Shown piece after piece: positions 61,524 to 64,000 of a stretch of 64,000 nt of DNA (within the stretch, counting starts at the first letter, position 1; the number at the start of each line of letters is the position of its first letter). Source of the DNA: DASXVX01 sp036504075 (GTDB lineage: Bacteria; Bacillota; Sulfobacillia; Symbiobacteriales; Symbiobacteriaceae); contig DASXVX010000041.1 of NCBI GenBank assembly GCA_036504075.1, forward strand, positions 31,770-95,769, written 5' to 3'. The translations under genes were made by a program, and so were the position numbers. The notes below the pieces were generated by a model. That model was not told the origin of the DNA and ran no database searches. It saw only the letters and a program-made list of their open reading frames with translations.

Positions 61524-61850
61524 ATGGGCAGAAGATCGTTGGATCGAGAGGCAGACTTGCTCCGCGCCCTGGGACACACAACTCGCCTCCAGGTAATCGA
61601 GATACTGACCGTGCGCGACACCTGTTTTTGCGACATGCAGAGCGCCCTGCAAATCGAACAGGCGACGCTTTCCCAGCACTTGCAGGTGCTGCGGCGCATG
61701 GGACTGGTAACATCCCGCAAAGTCGGTACACAAACGATCTACCGGCTGACGAACCCCCATCTGCCTGGCATCCTGCGTGCGACGACCGCAGCCTGCTCGA
61801 CGAGTGAGACATCGGTCGAAGACGAGACCAGGCAACTGGAGCCGAGTTGA
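61524..61850 (+). CDS. ArsR/SmtB-family regulator with CxC metal-site motif
   Basis: A 108-residue winged-helix repressor. LLRALGHTTRLQVIEILTVR (dimer helix and first HTH helix), DTCFCDMQSALQIEQATLSQ (Cys-x-Cys at the metal-sensing position of ArsR proteins, followed by the recognition helix), HLQVLRRMGLVTSRKVG and IYRLTN. A further Cys lies near the C-terminus (TAACST). The pattern suggests sensing of a thiophilic metal or metalloid or a thiol-reactive compound. Convergent with the TSUP transporter and close to a permease and a thioredoxin-like protein; an ArsR-type operator stands before the TSUP gene. Confidence 0.9.
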   Translation: MGRRSLDREADLLRALGHTTRLQVIEILTVRDTCFCDMQSALQIEQATLSQHLQVLRRMGLVTSRKVGTQTIYRLTNPHLPGILRATTAACSTSETSVEDETRQLEPS

Positions 61851-61880
61851 AACCGCCGTGACGTTTCACGGGTCCCGTTG

Positions 61881-61910
61881 GCCGCCCGCACCGATACTCG
61901 GGCGGCTTTC
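61881..61910 (+). terminator. Terminator of the ArsR gene
   Basis: GCCGCCCG / CGGGCGGC with a ten-base loop, followed by TTTCTG. Confidence 0.7.
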
Positions 61911-61919
61911 TGCTGCCCT

Positions 61920-61950
61920 GTTTGACCTGGTCAGGCAACCAGGTCAAACA
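61920..61950 (-). terminator. Hairpin overlapping the end of the TSUP gene
   Basis: Perfect 12-base inverted repeat GTTTGACCTGGT / ACCAGGTCAAAC whose right arm encodes the last codons of the transporter. Confidence 0.65.
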
Positions 61951-62671
61951 GGATTTTCGCGGCCATTAAGACCAGTGCGACACCGATGACCTGCTTCAAC
62001 TGCCGGCCGTTCACTTTGGTTTTCATCAGCCACGAACCGGCAAGGGCGCCGGTGATTGAAGCGAGCGCCGTCACACCTACAAAGGGCCAGTCAAGCCCAG
62101 CCACAGAGACCCGGCTCAGGAACCCGGAAAGGGAGGAGAAGACGACGATGAACGCAGTCGTGGCGGCTGCCCGTTTCGGGTCAAAGCCGATCCAGGTAAG
62201 CGCCGGCACAATAATGTTGCCACCGCCGACACCCAGCAGGCCTCCGACAAAGCCGGCCAGACCACCGACAGCCGCCGTGAACCACGAGGTGACCCCGGCG
62301 GGCCTGTCGTTGCCCCGGGAGCGATAGATCAGCATCATGTAGGCGGCAAACAGGAGGAACGCAGCGAACAGCCAAAGTAGAATGCGCCGGCCGACGAACT
62401 GAGCCGTGTACGATCCCAGAGGGGAGAACAGGACAGCCAGCACCAGCGCCGGCAAGCCGGCCCGAAAGTCAACGAGACGCCCGCGCACGTACGACACGGT
62501 TGCGAAACTGAGGCTGATAAAGTTCAGCAGGAGAGCCACAGACATGGCCTGGTGAAGTGGCACACCCAGCCAGAAAAACAACGGGACATAGATGAAAGCC
62601 GCACCGAGACCGGCCATCGATAACAGGCCGCTGAACACCAAGACCAGGAGTCCACTGGCCATGTATAGCAT
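61931..62671 (-). CDS. TSUP (TauE/SafE) family transporter
   Basis: A 246-residue membrane protein with seven to eight helices and the repeated family motif: GLGAAFIYVPLFFWLGVP in the first half and GGLLGVGGGNIIVPALTWIG in the second. TSUP proteins export or import sulfite, sulfoacetate, thiosulfate or similar anions. Two ATG codons (62671 and 62662) are possible; neither has an ideal ribosome binding site. The promoter at 62713-62741 contains an ArsR-type inverted repeat, so the neighbouring ArsR protein probably represses it. A role in sulfur-compound or metalloid handling with the permease and thioredoxin-like protein is likely. Confidence 0.9.
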   Translation of the reverse strand: MLYMASGLLVLVFSGLLSMAGLGAAFIYVPLFFWLGVPLHQAMSVALLLNFISLSFATVSYVRGRLVDFRAGLPALVLAVLFSPLGSYTAQFVGRRILLWLFAAFLLFAAYMMLIYRSRGNDRPAGVTSWFTAAVGGLAGFVGGLLGVGGGNIIVPALTWIGFDPKRAAATTAFIVVFSSLSGFLSRVSVAGLDWPFVGVTALASITGALAGSWLMKTKVNGRQLKQVIGVALVLMAAKILFDLVA

Positions 62672-62712
62672 CGTGTATGGTCCCGCCTCATTTGTCCGAG
62701 TACCTCGCTATT

Positions 62713-62741
62713 AGGATATTCAAATACATGAATAGTGTAAA
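62713..62741 (-). promoter_or_regulatory. Promoter of the TSUP gene with ArsR-type operator
   Basis: Minus strand TTTACA (62736-62741), 17-base spacer, TATCCT (62713-62718). The inverted repeat TATTCA-N6-TGAATA (62717-62734) fills the spacer, the expected place for an ArsR/SmtB repressor. Confidence 0.72.
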
Positions 62742-62944
62742 GGGTTAATTTTGCTACTCCGCGGGCTCATCTCGGAAATGAGGCGAACGCATCACTTGTA
62801 ATCATGCTGACATTCGTATATCATCATATAGTAATGAACCAATCCTTACCAACTCGGAGTTCCACGGTCGCCGCCACCCATGGGGTGGCCGACTTCCCCA
62901 GTAGTGCGGCCGGCCCTGGACGCTACACCAGGAGTTGACCCTAC

Positions 62945-63749
62945 ATGCTGACCTGGATTGCTGACCTGGTGACTTATCGGCTATTCCACCTCAATCCCGA
63001 CGCGCACCTCGCCGCCGCCCTGCATTTCTTCGTATACGACACGCTAAATCTGCTCCTGTTCGGCAGTGCCCCTGTTCATCGGTTTCGTGGAGTCAGGTGT
63101 GCCGCTGGGCGTCACGTTTTCCTTCCTGATCTCCTCTCCGATGGTCAACGAAGTGGTGCTGGTGATGCTCTGGGGCCTGTTCGGCTGGCGCATCGCCCTG
63201 CTGTAAACCGCGGCCGGCGTGTCGGTGGCCATCGTGGGCGGCTGGCTGATCGGGTTCTTCAAGCTGGAACACTGGGTGGAGGAGTATGTCTATCGGATCA
63301 AGGTTGGATCGTCAGTCGCCGATGACGGTCAGACCTGGGCAGACCGCCACCGTTATGCCCTGGACTATACGCGGGACATTTTGAAGAAGGTCTGGCCGTA
63401 CGTCGTGGTGGGCATTGCCCTCGGCGGCTTCATCCACGGATATGCACCGGAAGACTTCCTGGTCCGCTACGCCGGCCGGGGCAACCCGCTGGCGGTGCCA
63501 CTGGCCGTACTGATTGGGATTCCGCTCTATTCCAACGCGGCCGGGACGATTCCGATCGTCCAGGCGCTGATGGAGAAGGGGCTGCCCGTCGGCACCATGT
63601 TGGCCTTCATGATGGCCGTCACCGCAATCAGCCTTCCGGAGTTGATCATCCTCCGGCGGGTAATCAAGCTGAAGTTGATTGGAGTTTTCGTTGGGATTAT
63701 GGCTGTCACGATTATCGCTGTCGGATACCTATTCAACGCCGTGATCTAG
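62945..63749 (+). pseudogene. ArsP/YraQ-like permease with internal deletion and stop codon
   Basis: The N-terminus reads MLTWIADLVTYRLFHLNPDA and FFVYDTLNLLL, then jumps (near 63060) into the middle of the family sequence in another frame: VPLFIGFVESGVPLGVTFSF, LISSPMVNEVVLVMLWGLFG, then a TAA at 63204-63206, then TAAGVSVAIVGGWLIGFFKL to the normal end. About 60-70 residues, including the region that usually holds the Cys-Ser-Cys site, are missing. The C-terminal 176 residues remain open from a GTG at 63219. The gene lies between the ArsR-controlled TSUP gene (divergent) and a thioredoxin-like gene. Confidence 0.8.
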
Positions 63750-63844
63750 CCGGCGAGCGTGTGCTCAGCGTCGTGAGAACCGCTCGGTGTTGTCCTTGGG
63801 TAGTAACGCTGGCTGTAAGCCAAGTCAATCAAGGAGGTCTGTCA

Positions 63845-64000
63845 ATGGCAAGCGTGGTCATCAAGATTCTGGGTATGGGCTGTGCCAACTGTGTCCGGCT
63901 GGAGCAAAACGCCCGGGAAGCCCTGAGCAAGGGCGGGATTGAAGCAGAGGTCATCAAGGTGACAGACGTGGAGGAGATCATGTCCTTCGACATTCTCCGG
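63845..64000 (+). CDS. Thioredoxin/glutaredoxin-like CxxC protein (partial)
   Basis: The first 52 codons of a small redox protein; the gene runs off the right edge. MASVVIKILGMGCANCVRLE holds a Cys-x2-Cys pair at the N-end of the first helix; then ALSKGGIEAEVIKVTDVEEI. This fits the TM0996/MTH895 family of small thioredoxins (about 75-80 residues), which are often encoded beside ArsP/YraQ permeases as here. AAGGAGG lies 8 bases before the ATG. It could reduce a thiol or metalloid substrate for the transport system. Confidence 0.88.
   Translation, partial: MASVVIKILGMGCANCVRLEQNAREALSKGGIEAEVIKVTDVEEIMSFDILR

Overview
The window is GC-rich bacterial DNA with AGGAGG-type ribosome binding sites, sigma-A-like promoters (TTGACA-N17-TATAGT), compact Rho-independent terminators, a Crp/Fnr regulator with a C-terminal cysteine cluster, and secreted proteins without Gram-negative outer-membrane features. 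Together these suggest a high-GC Firmicute, for example a Symbiobacterium-like or other GC-rich clostridial lineage. This is inference; no rRNA or other marker gene is present to confirm it. No rRNA, complete tRNA, CRISPR array, phage module or intact transposase gene was seen.

Layout. 1-7.1 kb: a minus-strand DMSO-reductase-family operon (catalytic subunit, four-cluster ferredoxin, membrane anchor, TorD-like chaperone, second catalytic subunit, second ferredoxin running off the left edge), divergent from a Crp/Fnr regulator that probably controls it. 8-14 kb: small exported proteins, a Uma2-type nuclease and a secreted subtilisin. 14-25 kb: accessory, partly decayed DNA with two full copies of a roughly 400-bp repeat, a zinc alcohol dehydrogenase, a DUF3825 gene with two partners, a B3/4-domain protein, a PLP enzyme and fragments of other genes. 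25.1-40.3 kb: a very large regulator (degenerate cyclase, NB-ARC, TPR, LuxR HTH) followed by a two-gene YD-repeat/RHS locus: a 1086-residue protein with a C39-like peptidase domain, and a 2902-residue protein with nine PPC-like repeats, an RHS core and a C-terminal peptidoglycan-hydrolase domain. 40.4-46.2 kb: gene remnants, a third copy of the repeat and two more large exported proteins. 46.3-51.5 kb: a SNF2 helicase/SWIM protein pair. 51.7-60.3 kb: small regulator-plus-target units (PadR with a broken MFS pump, a split permease, MarR with an oxidoreductase, TetR with a PEP-synthase-like enzyme). 60.8-64 kb: a C_GCAxxG_C_C protein, an ArsR regulator, a TSUP transporter, a broken ArsP-like permease and a CxxC thioredoxin-like protein running off the right edge.

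How it fits together. The left operon is an anaerobic respiratory module. The middle is a cell-surface or secretome island built round a polymorphic-toxin-like RHS protein with its own large regulator. The right end is a set of one-component regulators, each beside its target; in three cases palindromic operators lie on or beside the promoter (MarR, ArsR and the split permease). Single-base frameshifts, in-frame stops and truncated genes are common between 14-25 kb, 40-41 kb and 51-63 kb, which points to gene decay, assembly error, or both.
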